Assembly (NCBI RefSeq): GCF_018130505.1
Contig: NZ_JAFCKH010000016.1
Span: forward strand, 1 to 64,000
Direction: 5' to 3'
Length of the DNA: 64,000 nt
Source of the DNA: Bradyrhizobium tropiciagri
GTDB taxonomy: Bacteria; Pseudomonadota; Alphaproteobacteria; Rhizobiales; Xanthobacteraceae
The translations under genes and the position numbers were made by a program. Below the pieces are notes generated by a model. The model was not told where the DNA came from. It did not search any database and worked only from the letters and a program-made list of their open reading frames with translations. Shown here in pieces: positions 14,316 through 23,243 of this stretch (positions are counted from its first letter, which is position 1; every line of letters starts with the position of its first letter).

Positions 14316-16984
14316 TACACGAGATCGTACTGCTGGTGCTGGATGTGCCAGCTGGTGGGGACGGCGCCGGCAGCCGAGACGACATGCGCCTGCGCGATGT
14401 CGCCGTTATTCCAGATCGACACGGCGCCGTTGTCGTTGCCCCAGAGAATATCGTCCTTGCCGTCGCCGGCAAAGTCGCCGGTCGTCTCGATATGCCAGCT
14501 TGAGGGGACGACGCCCGCGTTGGCGACGACATGCGCGCCGGCCAGCGTGCCGTTATCCCAGATCGACACCGCGCCATTGTCGTTGCGCCACAGGATGTCG
14601 GCATGACCGTCGCCTGCGAAGTCGCCTGTGCCGGCGATGTGCCAGCTGCTGGGCACTACGCCTGCGCTGGCGATGACGTGGGCGTTGTTGATCGAGCCCG
14701 AGTCCCAGATCGAGGTTGCGCCGTTGTCGTTGCGCCACAGGATATCGGCGTGACCATCGCCGTTGAAATCGGCGACGCCCTGGATATGCCAGCTCGAGGC
14801 AACGGTGCCCGCGCCCGAGATAACGTGGGCCTGCGCGATGTCGCCGTTGTTCCAGATCGACACCGCACCGTTATCGTTGCGCCACAGGATATCCGAATGG
14901 CCGTTGCCGTCGAAGTCGCCGATGCCGGCGATGTGCCAACTGGTGCTGACGACGCCCGCACCAGCGACGACATGCGCGCCACCGATCGAACCGTTGTTCC
15001 AGATCGACACTGAGCCGTCGTCGTTGCGCCAGAGAAGATCGCTCTTGCCATCGTCCGCGAAGTCGCCGCTGCCGGCGACGTGCCAGCTATTGGGCACCAC
15101 TCCCGCGCTCGAGATCGTGTGCGCGTTGTTGATCGAGGCCGAGTCCCAGATCGACGCCGCGCCATTGTCGTTGCGCCACACGATATCGCTTCCGCCGTCC
15201 TCGTTGAAGTCGTTCGGCAGCGGGCCCGTGACGCTGATGTTTACGCCCGCTGTCTGGCTTGGATCGAGGATGACGTTGACGGTATAGCCTTTGAGCAGGC
15301 CATCGAGGTGAGCAATGGTCGTCCATTGCGTCCCGTTTGCTGTGCCGTCGGGATCGACTTGAAGGTCGACAGAAGTCCCGGCGACAAAAGCATGAACCAG
15401 AGCGCCAACGGCTTGGCCGCCGCCGTGATTATAGGCCGAGCCCAGGATTGTCGACAGATCGATCTGATCGCCTTCGCCGAAGTCGTAATAAGGTCCGAGA
15501 CCGGAAGATCCGGTCTGATCGTAATCCTGTATGTGATCGATCAGCGGCGTTGCCGCTTTGGCATCGCCGAGTGCGGTGGCATCGAATACGAATGTGTCTG
15601 CACCCGCTCCACCAAAAAGAAAGTCGGCGCCTGCCCCGCCATTGATGACCCCATGTCCACCTGCTCCTTTGATGTGATCGGAATGGTTGGTCCCTGTTAG
15701 CTGGCCATCTCCGCCGATAATGGTGATCGTGTCGACGCTGTCGTTCCAACCATTGAAAACCAGCGACGACAGATCCACAGGTCCACCGACAAGGCCATTT
15801 CCGCCATGGGTTACGACCAGCGTATCGACGTCCGCGCTGCCAGTGATGTTGTGGAAATTGCCCGCTGCGACGTCAGTCGCGTAGACATTCACCGTCGAAT
15901 TGCCGGTGTCGAAAACAAGGTTTTGAACGTTCGCGAGATTGTTGAACGTGACATTTGCGGCCTGCGTTTTGACCGTGTTTGCCCCGGTGCCGCCGTCAAG
16001 GCCGCACGTCGTGGTCGTGCTAAAGACAATCGTGTCGTCGCCGGCCCCGGCGAAGATATTTCCGCCCGAACCTTTGACGTTGATAGTTTCGCTTTGATTA
16101 GTGGTATGGACGGTAAAAAAGCTGCCGCCGGCAGTATTGATGGTTACGGTATCGACGCCCGGCGTCCAATGGGTGAAGGAGATGCCTGAGTAATCGGCGT
16201 TATAGGCCCCATTTATGATCAGCTTATCAACCGCAACATCCTGGGAATGTGTATCTGTATCGATGCTTCCTTGAACCGCCAGGGAGTGCGTCCCCGCCAG
16301 ACCTCCGCCGCTGCCATTATCCAGAAAAGTTACCTGATCGCCGAACCAGACGTTGTCATGGTAGCTCGGGACGTAGCGGAGGGTCTGGAAATTTATGTCC
16401 GCTCCTGAAAAATCGACGTCGTTTGTTGCGCCTGGATTTGTTGCGAGCTTCACCTCGACTGTATTGACGTTGATGCGTTCGCCGACCTGAAAATCGCCGT
16501 AGTAGAGGCGAAGAGTTCCAGTGCCGTCTACAAAATCTGCGCCCGCTCCGGCTTCGAAGTAAGTCGAACCACCCGTGGTACCCGGCCGAAGCTCGTTCGC
16601 ACCACCGTTTCCAATAAGTTCTGCATTGTAGGTGATGCCCGTATCGGCGATCGTGTACGCCGCACCTGCCGCTCCCATAACACTTTGGAACCAGCTTGAA
16701 GGGCTCGAGCCGAACGGGATGGTTTGCGCACTACCCTGGATATTTGTGATGGTGGAGCCCAATCCGGACGCCGATGTAATCAGTTGTTGTCCGCTGGCCG
16801 GAAAACTGCCGTTGAGGACAAACGTCGCATTCCCTGCACTGGTTATGGAGTAGATCTGCGAAGACGAAGTCGATTGAATCAGCTGAAAGGTGCCAAACAA
16901 TAATTCGTTGGCCAGGGAAAACGAGTAGTCAGGTGCTGATGAATTGGTGTCATTGGTTGCCGAGTCTGTGAAAATCGCGCCCAT
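14315..16984 (-). CDS. large RTX protein with six C-terminal 49-aa FG-GAP/VCBS-like repeats
   Basis: An 889-aa acidic protein without signal peptide, starting at ATG 16984 behind GGAAAG. Residues 1 to about 480 form a beta-rich region with scattered RTX-type glycine-aspartate text (GSGGNIFAGAGDDTIVFS, then GGHGVINGGAGADFLFGGA) and a type I secretion C-terminal-like IDLSTILGS segment. The last about 300 residues are six tandem copies of a 49-aa unit, roughly GDFxGDGxxDILWRNDNGA followed by VSIWDNG and xVVPSSWHIAG. Each has a D-x-D-x-N/D-G calcium loop. The repeat matches FG-GAP/VCBS propeller blades. Probably a secreted, calcium-dependent surface or extracellular protein; its transporter is not in the window. 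The same repeat recurs in the metalloprotease at 45.6-48.3 kb. Confidence 0.85.
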   Translation of the reverse strand: MGAIFTDSATNDTNSSAPDYSFSLANELLFGTFQLIQSTSSSQIYSITSAGNATFVLNGSFPASGQQLITSASGLGSTITNIQGSAQTIPFGSSPSSWFQSVMGAAGAAYTIADTGITYNAELIGNGGANELRPGTTGGSTYFEAGAGADFVDGTGTLRLYYGDFQVGERINVNTVEVKLATNPGATNDVDFSGADINFQTLRYVPSYHDNVWFGDQVTFLDNGSGGGLAGTHSLAVQGSIDTDTHSQDVAVDKLIINGAYNADYSGISFTHWTPGVDTVTINTAGGSFFTVHTTNQSETINVKGSGGNIFAGAGDDTIVFSTTTTCGLDGGTGANTVKTQAANVTFNNLANVQNLVFDTGNSTVNVYATDVAAGNFHNITGSADVDTLVVTHGGNGLVGGPVDLSSLVFNGWNDSVDTITIIGGDGQLTGTNHSDHIKGAGGHGVINGGAGADFLFGGAGADTFVFDATALGDAKAATPLIDHIQDYDQTGSSGLGPYYDFGEGDQIDLSTILGSAYNHGGGQAVGALVHAFVAGTSVDLQVDPDGTANGTQWTTIAHLDGLLKGYTVNVILDPSQTAGVNISVTGPLPNDFNEDGGSDIVWRNDNGAASIWDSASINNAHTISSAGVVPNSWHVAGSGDFADDGKSDLLWRNDDGSVSIWNNGSIGGAHVVAGAGVVSTSWHIAGIGDFDGNGHSDILWRNDNGAVSIWNNGDIAQAHVISGAGTVASSWHIQGVADFNGDGHADILWRNDNGATSIWDSGSINNAHVIASAGVVPSSWHIAGTGDFAGDGHADILWRNDNGAVSIWDNGTLAGAHVVANAGVVPSSWHIETTGDFAGDGKDDILWGNDNGAVSIWNNGDIAQAHVVSAAGAVPTSWHIQHQQYDLV

Positions 16985-17561
16985 TGCAATACTTTCCAGT
17001 GCGGCCTTGATGGGTGGCCGCTGATGTTTGAAATGCCCGGGACACTTAACTGTCCGGTGTTGGTTCGAAATCGATGGTGGTAAAAAGTCCTATTTGTTTA
17101 ATTTACAACCGACAATCCGTAAACCCCTTTATCAGAGGTTGCAGAGGTTCCAGTGAGGCAAGGAACCCCGACGCAATCCGCGGTGAGGGGCGGCTCGCGT
17201 CGCGCTGATCTCCGACAAGCCGAAAGGAACGACCATGCGTCGGAGACTCATGAGGACGCGCTCCAGAACCAATCAGGTTGGTCCGGAGCAGCGAACCGGC
17301 AGCGCCGGTTCAACCAGGACTGATCCCGCTCCAGCGTCGTGCATTCACCATTTCGCCGAAGCGACGGGCGCGAACCGGCTGACACCTTGGTGTAATTGAG
17401 CTTCGTCGCCCAGCCGGGCTACGTTATGTGTTTGAGCGATGGCTGGCCGCGAGAGAATCCCGATCGCTGCGTTGTGCGGCGCGAAACGGGCTCGGTAGCC
17501 TCACCATCACCGGATAGGTTCACAGACTGACTCGACCTCTCTGTCCTGGGCCCGGGTTGAA
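16985..17561. other. 577-base intergenic region with candidate operator at 17381-17398
   Basis: This separates the leftward repeat-protein gene from the rightward sensor kinase. No coding frame in it looks real. The notable element is GACACC-TT-GGTG followed by TAATTG at 17381-17398, an inverted repeat with a two-base centre. A near copy, GACACC-AA-GGTG then CAATTG, stands in front of the hydrolase operon at 20738. It lies about 165 bases before the kinase ATG and is a good candidate for autoregulation by the LuxR-type regulator encoded in this operon. Confidence 0.55.
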
Positions 17562-19688
17562 ATGTTGGTCAATGGTGAAAATCCCGCGGATGCGGAGCGC
17601 TTTGGGCGCTTTGTCGGCGGCGCCACGAGAATACTCGCGTTGCGAGCTGCCTCGCTCGACGACTTGCCGGAGGTGCTCGACATTCTCGTGGATGCGCTGG
17701 CACTGGATTTTGTCTACCTCCGCTTCAAGGATCCGATCAGCCGCGAACCGGTCGAAATGGAGCGCAGCCCGCGAGGCCAGCATCGCGCAGTTGGTCTGCA
17801 GGAGATCAGCAGGGCCCTAAGGGACTGGTTGGGCGCCGATCTGCAGAGATGGCACTCCAACGCCCGTATTGCCGTTAACGGCATCGGCATATCCATTTTC
17901 CCTCAGCGGCTGACGATGCAGGATGACACTGCGGTCTTTGTGGCGGCATCGCGCCGGATGAACTTTCCCGAAGAGACGGAGAGTCTGCTTTTGCATGTTG
18001 CCGCGAACCAGGCCTTGATTGGTCTGCAGCGGAGCTGGCTGTCGAGCGACCGAAAGCGCGCCGCCGATATTGTCGATCAGAAGGCTGCCAATTTCGAGTT
18101 GAGCAAGGAGATCGCCGAACTCCGCCGGATGGTGCAGTCTCAACGCCTTCGGGAGCTCGATATTCAACTGGTGGTGGACGCAATCGCTACCCCAACAGCC
18201 ATCATGACGCCCGCTGGGGAGGTCGAGGCTGTCAATCAGGCGGTCCTCGAGTACTTCGGATTGCCGGTCGAGGAGCTGAAGCACTGGAAGACGACCGATG
18301 TCGTTCATCCCGCCGATCTCGACCACACGATCGAAGTCTGGCGGCGTGGAGTAGGGGCCGGCCAGTCGTATGAAGTCGAAAGCCGTCATCGCCGCAGCGA
18401 CGGTATCTATCGCTGGTTCCATGTCAAAGGCTTTCCCCTGCGGGATAGCCAGGGACGTATTGTGCGCTGGTGCGTGCTGCAGATCGACATCGAAGACCGC
18501 AAGCGTGCCGAAGAGGCATTGCGCGCCAGCGAACGCAATCTCCGGCTGATCATCAGCACGATTCCGGGACAGGTGTGGTCCGCGCGTCCGGATGGTTGGG
18601 CCGATTTCTTCAATCAGCACTTCCTGAATTACGCTGGCCTCAGCTCCGAACAGTCGGAAGGTTGGGGATGGACCGACGCAGTCCATCCTGAGGATCGGAG
18701 TGGTCTCAACGAGGCATGGCGGTCAATCAGGGCAGCGCGGCAGGCCGGCGAAAAGGAAGCGCGCTTGCGCCGCTTCGACGGCACGTATCGATGGTTTCTG
18801 CTTCGCGCCAATCCGTTGCGCGACGAGGCAGGTGCGGTCATCAAATGGTTCGGCGTCAACACCGACATTGAAGACCGCAAGCGAGCGGAAGAAGAGTTAC
18901 GGGATACGCAAGGCAAGCTGGCTCATATGGCGCGTGTCATCACGATGGGCGAGCTCACCGCATCCATCGCGCATGAGGTCAACCAGCCGCTCTCCGGCAT
19001 TCTGACCAATGCGAATACCTGCCTGCGCATGCTCGCTGCGGATCCTCCCAATATCGCCGGCGCTCGCGAAACCGTGCGGCGGACGATTCGTGACGGCAAT
19101 CGCGCCTCCGAGATCATCGTGCGTTTGCGGTCGCTGTTCAGTGGACGAGCCCCGGTATTCCGGCCGATAAACCTGAATGCCGCAACTAACGAAGTCGTGG
19201 CGCTGGTGCTGGCAAGGCTTCGCCGCGACGCCATTCGCCTGCGGACAGAGTTGGCCGAAGCCTTGCCGTTGATCATGGGCGACCGGGTGCAGCTGCAGCA
19301 AGTCATCCTGAACCTCTTGCAGAACGCCGCGGACGCGATGAGCGCCATCGACGACCGGCCAAGAGAACTCGTAATCGAGACCGAGCGCGGCGAAGGCAAT
19401 TGGGTCCGCCTGAGTGTGCGGGATTCGGGGGCGGGATTCGATCCCGACGCCATGGAAAGGCTATTCGATGCGTTTCACACCACCAAAGGCGATGGAATGG
19501 GCATCGGGCTGTCGGTCAGCCGGTCGATCATCGCAAATCATCACGGCCGGCTGTGGGCCGAGCTGAATAAGGACGGTCCGGGCGCTACGTTCCGGTTTTC
19601 GATCCCGCGATTAACTGAAGGTGCGGCCGGCATCGATGGAAGTGACGGCAACGAGGCGCCTGGCGGGGACATCTTGAGGAATGAATGA
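17562..19688 (+). CDS. PAS-domain sensor histidine kinase
   Basis: A 708-aa soluble-looking kinase with no obvious transmembrane segment. Order: a GAF-like N-terminal region (about 20-150, LPEVLDILVDALALDFVYLR), a coiled segment, PAS1 (about 200-310) and PAS2 (about 320-440), each ending in the PAC text DIEDRKRAEE. The dimerisation domain follows with the phosphoacceptor His in MGELTASIAHEVNQPLSG, then an HATPase with NLLQNAADAM (N-box), DSGAGFDPD (G1) and GMGIGLSVSRSI (G2). The domain set resembles cytosolic FixL- or DctB-like kinases sensing redox, ligands or metabolites. The stop overlaps the next start as ATGA, so kinase and receiver are coupled. Confidence 0.92.
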   Translation: MLVNGENPADAERFGRFVGGATRILALRAASLDDLPEVLDILVDALALDFVYLRFKDPISREPVEMERSPRGQHRAVGLQEISRALRDWLGADLQRWHSNARIAVNGIGISIFPQRLTMQDDTAVFVAASRRMNFPEETESLLLHVAANQALIGLQRSWLSSDRKRAADIVDQKAANFELSKEIAELRRMVQSQRLRELDIQLVVDAIATPTAIMTPAGEVEAVNQAVLEYFGLPVEELKHWKTTDVVHPADLDHTIEVWRRGVGAGQSYEVESRHRRSDGIYRWFHVKGFPLRDSQGRIVRWCVLQIDIEDRKRAEEALRASERNLRLIISTIPGQVWSARPDGWADFFNQHFLNYAGLSSEQSEGWGWTDAVHPEDRSGLNEAWRSIRAARQAGEKEARLRRFDGTYRWFLLRANPLRDEAGAVIKWFGVNTDIEDRKRAEEELRDTQGKLAHMARVITMGELTASIAHEVNQPLSGILTNANTCLRMLAADPPNIAGARETVRRTIRDGNRASEIIVRLRSLFSGRAPVFRPINLNAATNEVVALVLARLRRDAIRLRTELAEALPLIMGDRVQLQQVILNLLQNAADAMSAIDDRPRELVIETERGEGNWVRLSVRDSGAGFDPDAMERLFDAFHTTKGDGMGIGLSVSRSIIANHHGRLWAELNKDGPGATFRFSIPRLTEGAAGIDGSDGNEAPGGDILRNE

Positions 19689-20059
19689 TGATCGCGCATC
19701 CGCTTGTTTCGGTCGTCGATGACGACGAGTCTGTGCGAGAATCGCTTCCCGACCTGTTGAAAGAGTTCGGCTATTCGGCTCGGGCGTTTTCGTCTGCCGA
19801 AGAGTTCCTTGCATCCCAGTACCTGGATCAGACGAACTGCCTGATCCTCGATGTCGCCATGCCGGGAATGACCGGTCCCGAGTTGCACAGGGAACTAATC
19901 CGGCGCAGCTGCAACATTCCGGTGGTCTTCATTACGGCTCAAGGAAACGATAAAATCAGGGCCAGCGTGCTGGAACTCGGCGCCGTGGAGTGCCTGTCCA
20001 AGCCGTTCAGCGACGCGGCCCTGCTCGGCGCTCTCAATGCCGCCTTCGGAGTGTGTTGA
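19685..20059 (+). CDS. single-domain response regulator (receiver only)
   Basis: A 124-aa CheY-like receiver: acidic triad VVDDDES at 10-16, phosphoacceptor Asp56 in LILDVAMPGMTG, conserved Thr/Ser in VVFITAQG and Lys in CLSKPFS. There is no output domain, so it probably acts as a phosphate sink, an intermediate, or a competitor for the FixJ-type regulator encoded next. ATG 19685 overlaps the kinase stop by four bases. The next regulator starts 17 bases after its stop, so all three genes form one operon. Confidence 0.9.
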   Translation: MMIAHPLVSVVDDDESVRESLPDLLKEFGYSARAFSSAEEFLASQYLDQTNCLILDVAMPGMTGPELHRELIRRSCNIPVVFITAQGNDKIRASVLELGAVECLSKPFSDAALLGALNAAFGVC

Positions 20060-20076
20060 TCAATCGAGCCTTCGCC

Positions 20077-20703
20077 ATGTCGGACAGCAATCCCATCGTA
20101 TTCGTGGTCGACGACGACATCTCCGTGCGCGAGTCTGTCGAATTGCTGATCGGCAACGCCGGCTGGCAAGCCAGAACGTTCAAAACGGCGCAGGAGTTTC
20201 TGTCGCATCCACGCGTGCGCGTCCCGAGTTGCCTGATCCTCGATGTTCGCCTGCCGGGGCTGAACGGCCTCGAGTTGCAGAAGCGCGTAGCCGCGGAGCG
20301 GCCCGACATGCCGATCATCTTCATTACCGGGTACGGCGACGTCCCGACGTCCGTCCAGGTCATGAAGGCCGGAGCCGTCGAATTCCTGACCAAACCCTTC
20401 GGTGAGGACGTGCTGCTGGGCGCGATCGAGAATGCCCTCGTAAGAAGCGCGGCCGCGCTTCGGCTCGAAGATGAAGCGCTGGCGCTGCACAATCGGTTCG
20501 CCGCGCTCAGCAATCGTGAGCGTGAGGTGATGACCTTGATCGTCGGCGGACTCATGAACAAGCAGGTCGGCTTCGAGCTCGGCATCAGCGAAATCACGGT
20601 GAAGGCGCACCGTGGCCGCGTGATGCGAAAGATGAACGCGACGTCTTTCGCGGACCTCGTCAATATCGCCGCAAAGCTCGGCCCCATTCGCCAGTCCCAC
20701 TAG
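20077..20703 (+). CDS. FixJ/NarL-family response regulator (receiver + LuxR HTH)
   Basis: A 208-aa DNA-binding response regulator. The receiver has VVDDDIS, Asp56 in LILDVRLPGLNG, FITGYGDVP and the Lys of EFLTKPFGED. The C-terminal LuxR helix-turn-helix is LSNREREVMTLIVGGLMNKQ followed by ELGISEITVKAHRGRVMRKM. This is the FixJ/StyR/TodT type. FixJ-like StyR and TodT activators bind palindromes and switch on catabolic operons, which fits the hydrolase operon immediately downstream. ATG 20077 is chosen; a TTG at 20056 overlapping the upstream stop is an alternative. Confidence 0.92.
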   Translation: MSDSNPIVFVVDDDISVRESVELLIGNAGWQARTFKTAQEFLSHPRVRVPSCLILDVRLPGLNGLELQKRVAAERPDMPIIFITGYGDVPTSVQVMKAGAVEFLTKPFGEDVLLGAIENALVRSAAALRLEDEALALHNRFAALSNREREVMTLIVGGLMNKQVGFELGISEITVKAHRGRVMRKMNATSFADLVNIAAKLGPIRQSH

Positions 20704-20720
20704 GTTGCTTCGTGTCCGCT

Positions 20721-20750
20721 GATACCAAGGTATCGCCGACACCAAGGTGC
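20721..20750 (+). promoter_or_regulatory. tandem inverted repeats, candidate FixJ-type operator
   Basis: Two adjacent dyads sit between the regulator stop and the hydrolase start: GATACC-AA-GGTATC (20721-20734, perfect) and GACACC-AA-GGTGC (20738-20750), centres 17 bases apart. The second is followed by AATTGAG, exactly as the single copy upstream of the kinase operon (17381). Recurrence of ACC-ww-GGT with the same 3' extension next to both units supports a shared operator, probably for the LuxR-type regulator just upstream. Confidence 0.6.
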
Positions 20751-20813
20751 AATTGAGCGGCGCATCCTGCCATCGCATTTTCCCTCCCGCGAGTGAGTAC
20801 GCGGGAGATCGAC

Positions 20814-21725
20814 ATGAAGAGAGCCTCCGTTGCCGCGGCGCTGGCCGTAACGCTGTACGCGACGCCGGTCGCGGCGCAGGTTCAGCCCTTCCCCACGAGT
20901 TTCAAGTCCGAGACGATCCCCGCCAACGGCACGCAGATCTTTGTGCGGGTCGGCGGCAGGGGCTCCGCGGTGGTTCTGTTACATGGCTTCGGCGAGACCG
21001 GCGACATGTGGGAACCGCTTGCCGTGAAGCTGGCCGCGAACCACACGGTGGTGGTACCCGATCTGCGCGGCATGGGCCTGTCGTCGCATCCCGAAGGTGG
21101 TTACGACAAGAAGACGCAAGGCGGTGATGTCGCCGGCGTGCTCGACGCCCTCAAGATCGACAAGGTCGATCTCGTCACCCACGACATCGGCAACATGGTC
21201 GGCTACGCCTTCGCCGCGGAGCATCCCGACCGCGTGACCAAGTTCATCCTGATGGATGCGCCGTTGCCGGGAGTGGGGCCGTGGGAAGAAGTCCTGAAGA
21301 ACCCGCTGTTGTGGCATTTCCGGTTTGGCGGGCCCGACATGGAGCGGCTCGTCAAGGGCCGCGAGCGGATCTATCTCGACCGATTCTGGAACGAGTTCTC
21401 GGCTGATCCAAAGAAGTTCGACGAAGCCTCTCGAGAACACTATGCAAGGCTTTATGCCAAACCGGGCGCAATGCATTCCGGCTTCGAGCAGTTCAAGGCC
21501 TTCGATCAGGACGCAGTCGACAACAAGGCTTTTCTGACCAAGGGCCCGCTGACGATGCCGGTGCTGGCGGTCGGTGGTGCGAAATCCTTCGGTCCGACCA
21601 TGGCAGTCGTGATGCGCGCCGCCGCCACAAACGTGCAGGGCGCGGTGGTGCCGAATGCCGGGCATTGGCTCATCGAGGAAAATCCGGATGCGACCATCAA
21701 GCTGGTGACCGACTTCCTGAAATGA
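20814..21725 (+). CDS. secreted alpha/beta hydrolase, epoxide hydrolase/dehalogenase type
   Basis: A 303-aa exported hydrolase. The signal peptide runs MKRASVAAALAVTLYATPVA with cleavage near AAQ. Oxyanion motif HGFGET at 57-62; nucleophile Asp124 in VTHDIGN, which places it with epoxide hydrolases and haloalkane/haloacetate dehalogenases rather than serine esterases; catalytic His in NAGHWLIEE near the C-terminus; a cap region between. ATG 20814 has GGGAGA upstream; a GTG at 20793 is rejected because it would spoil the signal peptide. It is the first gene of a six-gene operon and lies 63 bases after the tandem inverted repeats. Confidence 0.87.
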   Translation: MKRASVAAALAVTLYATPVAAQVQPFPTSFKSETIPANGTQIFVRVGGRGSAVVLLHGFGETGDMWEPLAVKLAANHTVVVPDLRGMGLSSHPEGGYDKKTQGGDVAGVLDALKIDKVDLVTHDIGNMVGYAFAAEHPDRVTKFILMDAPLPGVGPWEEVLKNPLLWHFRFGGPDMERLVKGRERIYLDRFWNEFSADPKKFDEASREHYARLYAKPGAMHSGFEQFKAFDQDAVDNKAFLTKGPLTMPVLAVGGAKSFGPTMAVVMRAAATNVQGAVVPNAGHWLIEENPDATIKLVTDFLK

Positions 21726-21862
21726 CACCGGTGCCGGCCGGTCGCCGGTAGTCAGGTTTGGACGACCAACTCCTTCCGGCAGGAACTGCCTCTCGCTCGC
21801 TTCGATGAGCAAGCGGAGTGCCGTGTAGTGGCGATTGCCCTGGACACATGTGGTGATTGGCG

Positions 21863-22720
21863 ATGGCAAATATCGAGATGACGAGCAAGCGTGCGCTGGT
21901 GAACGGAGTGGTGCTGCACTACGTGACGTCGGGCTCTGGCCCTGTCGTGTTGTGCCTGCACGGCTGGCCGCAAAATCACCGCGAGTTCCTGCCGATCTTC
22001 GAGTCGATCCCCGGCTACAGGTTCGTGGCGCCCGATCTGCGCGGCTACGCCGACAGCGACAAGCCGTACGCCGACTACATGCCGGCCACCATCGCGCAAG
22101 ATTTGCTCGAACTCGCGGATGCCGAGAAGGCGGAGCGATTCCACATTCTCAGCCACGACCTCGGCGGTCCGCCTTCGGTCGCGCTTGCCTACATGGCGGG
22201 TCATCGCGCGCTGTCGTTGGCCACGATTGAGACGCCGTTCTTCGGGCTCGATTATCCCGGCTATGTCGATCCGCGCGTGCCGTACTGGCATCTTGCCATG
22301 CATGCCAACATGGATGTGGCGCGCTTCCTGATCGAAGGCAGGGAGGAGCAGTATCTGCGGCATTTCTTCCGCGACTTTGCCTACAATCCGGACGCGATCA
22401 GCGAAGACGAGGTACAGCGCTACGTCACTCAGATGAGACAGCCCGGAAATCTGAGGGCCAGCCTCAATCACTACGCTTTCATTCCCGAGAAAGCCGCGCA
22501 ACTCGCCGAGTTCGCCAGGACGAAGCTGCCGATCCCGGTGATGGGCTGGGGTGGCCGCGGCTCGTTTGGCTCGCATTGTTTCGACAGCGCCAGAGCGCTC
22601 TCCGACCGCGCCGAGGGCGGCGTCATCGAGGAATGCGGACACTGGGTGTTCGAAGAGAAAGCCGATTTCATCTGCGAGCAGCTGGACCGGTTCTGGCATC
22701 GGATCGCCGGAGCTCGGTAG
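21863..22720 (+). CDS. cytosolic alpha/beta hydrolase, epoxide hydrolase/dehalogenase type
   Basis: A 285-aa hydrolase without signal peptide. Oxyanion motif HGWP at 33-36, nucleophile Asp99 in LSHDLGG, and catalytic His in ECGHWVFEEK. The HGWPQ start and Asp nucleophile match soluble epoxide hydrolases and fluoroacetate-dehalogenase relatives. A second Asp-type hydrolase beside an exported one suggests stepwise processing of the same compound class across the membrane. The following gene starts two bases after its stop. ATG 21878 is an alternative start. Confidence 0.87.
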   Translation: MANIEMTSKRALVNGVVLHYVTSGSGPVVLCLHGWPQNHREFLPIFESIPGYRFVAPDLRGYADSDKPYADYMPATIAQDLLELADAEKAERFHILSHDLGGPPSVALAYMAGHRALSLATIETPFFGLDYPGYVDPRVPYWHLAMHANMDVARFLIEGREEQYLRHFFRDFAYNPDAISEDEVQRYVTQMRQPGNLRASLNHYAFIPEKAAQLAEFARTKLPIPVMGWGGRGSFGSHCFDSARALSDRAEGGVIEECGHWVFEEKADFICEQLDRFWHRIAGAR

Positions 22721-22722
22721 CC

Positions 22723-23205
22723 ATGATCGAAGGCGGTCCTGCATTTCGTATCGAGAGCACCGAGCATACCGGTATAACGGTCGCCTCGCTCGACAGCGCG
22801 CTGGCGTTCTGGAGCGGCGTGATGGGCTTTGAGCACATCTACACCTGGGATTTCGGCAAGGACTCTTTCCTGGAGCATCTTGTCGGCGTGAAGTCGGCCG
22901 CGGCCCGCATCGCCATGGTCAGGGGGCCCGGACACCTGATCGAGCTGCTGGAATACTACTCTCCCGACGATCGCCGGCGGTTGACGCCGCGGTCCTGCGA
23001 CGTCGGCTCGGTGCACGTGGCCTACCGTGTCGTCAACATCGATGCCTTGCTGGCGCGGATCGGCGCGGCGGGCTGGCACGCCCTCAGCGATGTGCAGCTT
23101 GTGCGGTCGGGCGATCGCGCCGGGCTTCGGCTCGTCTACGTGCGCGGCCCCGACGGCGTGACGTTGGAGTTGCTCGAGTATCCACACCCCAAACCAACGC
23201 CCTGA
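22723..23205 (+). CDS. VOC-superfamily protein (glyoxalase/bleomycin-resistance fold)
   Basis: A 160-aa metalloenzyme-type protein with two beta-alpha-beta-beta-beta halves. Candidate metal ligands are His in TEHTGITVASLDSALAFW, Glu in HLIELLEYY, His in GSVHVAYRV and Glu in VTLELLEYP, the usual two-His two-Glu set. Members act as lyases, isomerases, dioxygenases or thiol transferases, so the reaction is open. It starts two bases after the previous stop, indicating tight coupling with the epoxide-hydrolase-type gene; a ring-opening or thiol-conjugating step is a reasonable inference. Confidence 0.85.
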   Translation: MIEGGPAFRIESTEHTGITVASLDSALAFWSGVMGFEHIYTWDFGKDSFLEHLVGVKSAAARIAMVRGPGHLIELLEYYSPDDRRRLTPRSCDVGSVHVAYRVVNIDALLARIGAAGWHALSDVQLVRSGDRAGLRLVYVRGPDGVTLELLEYPHPKPTP

Positions 23206-23243
23206 AGTTCGACAGGCAATTCGCCAGTAGGAAAGGATCAGCC

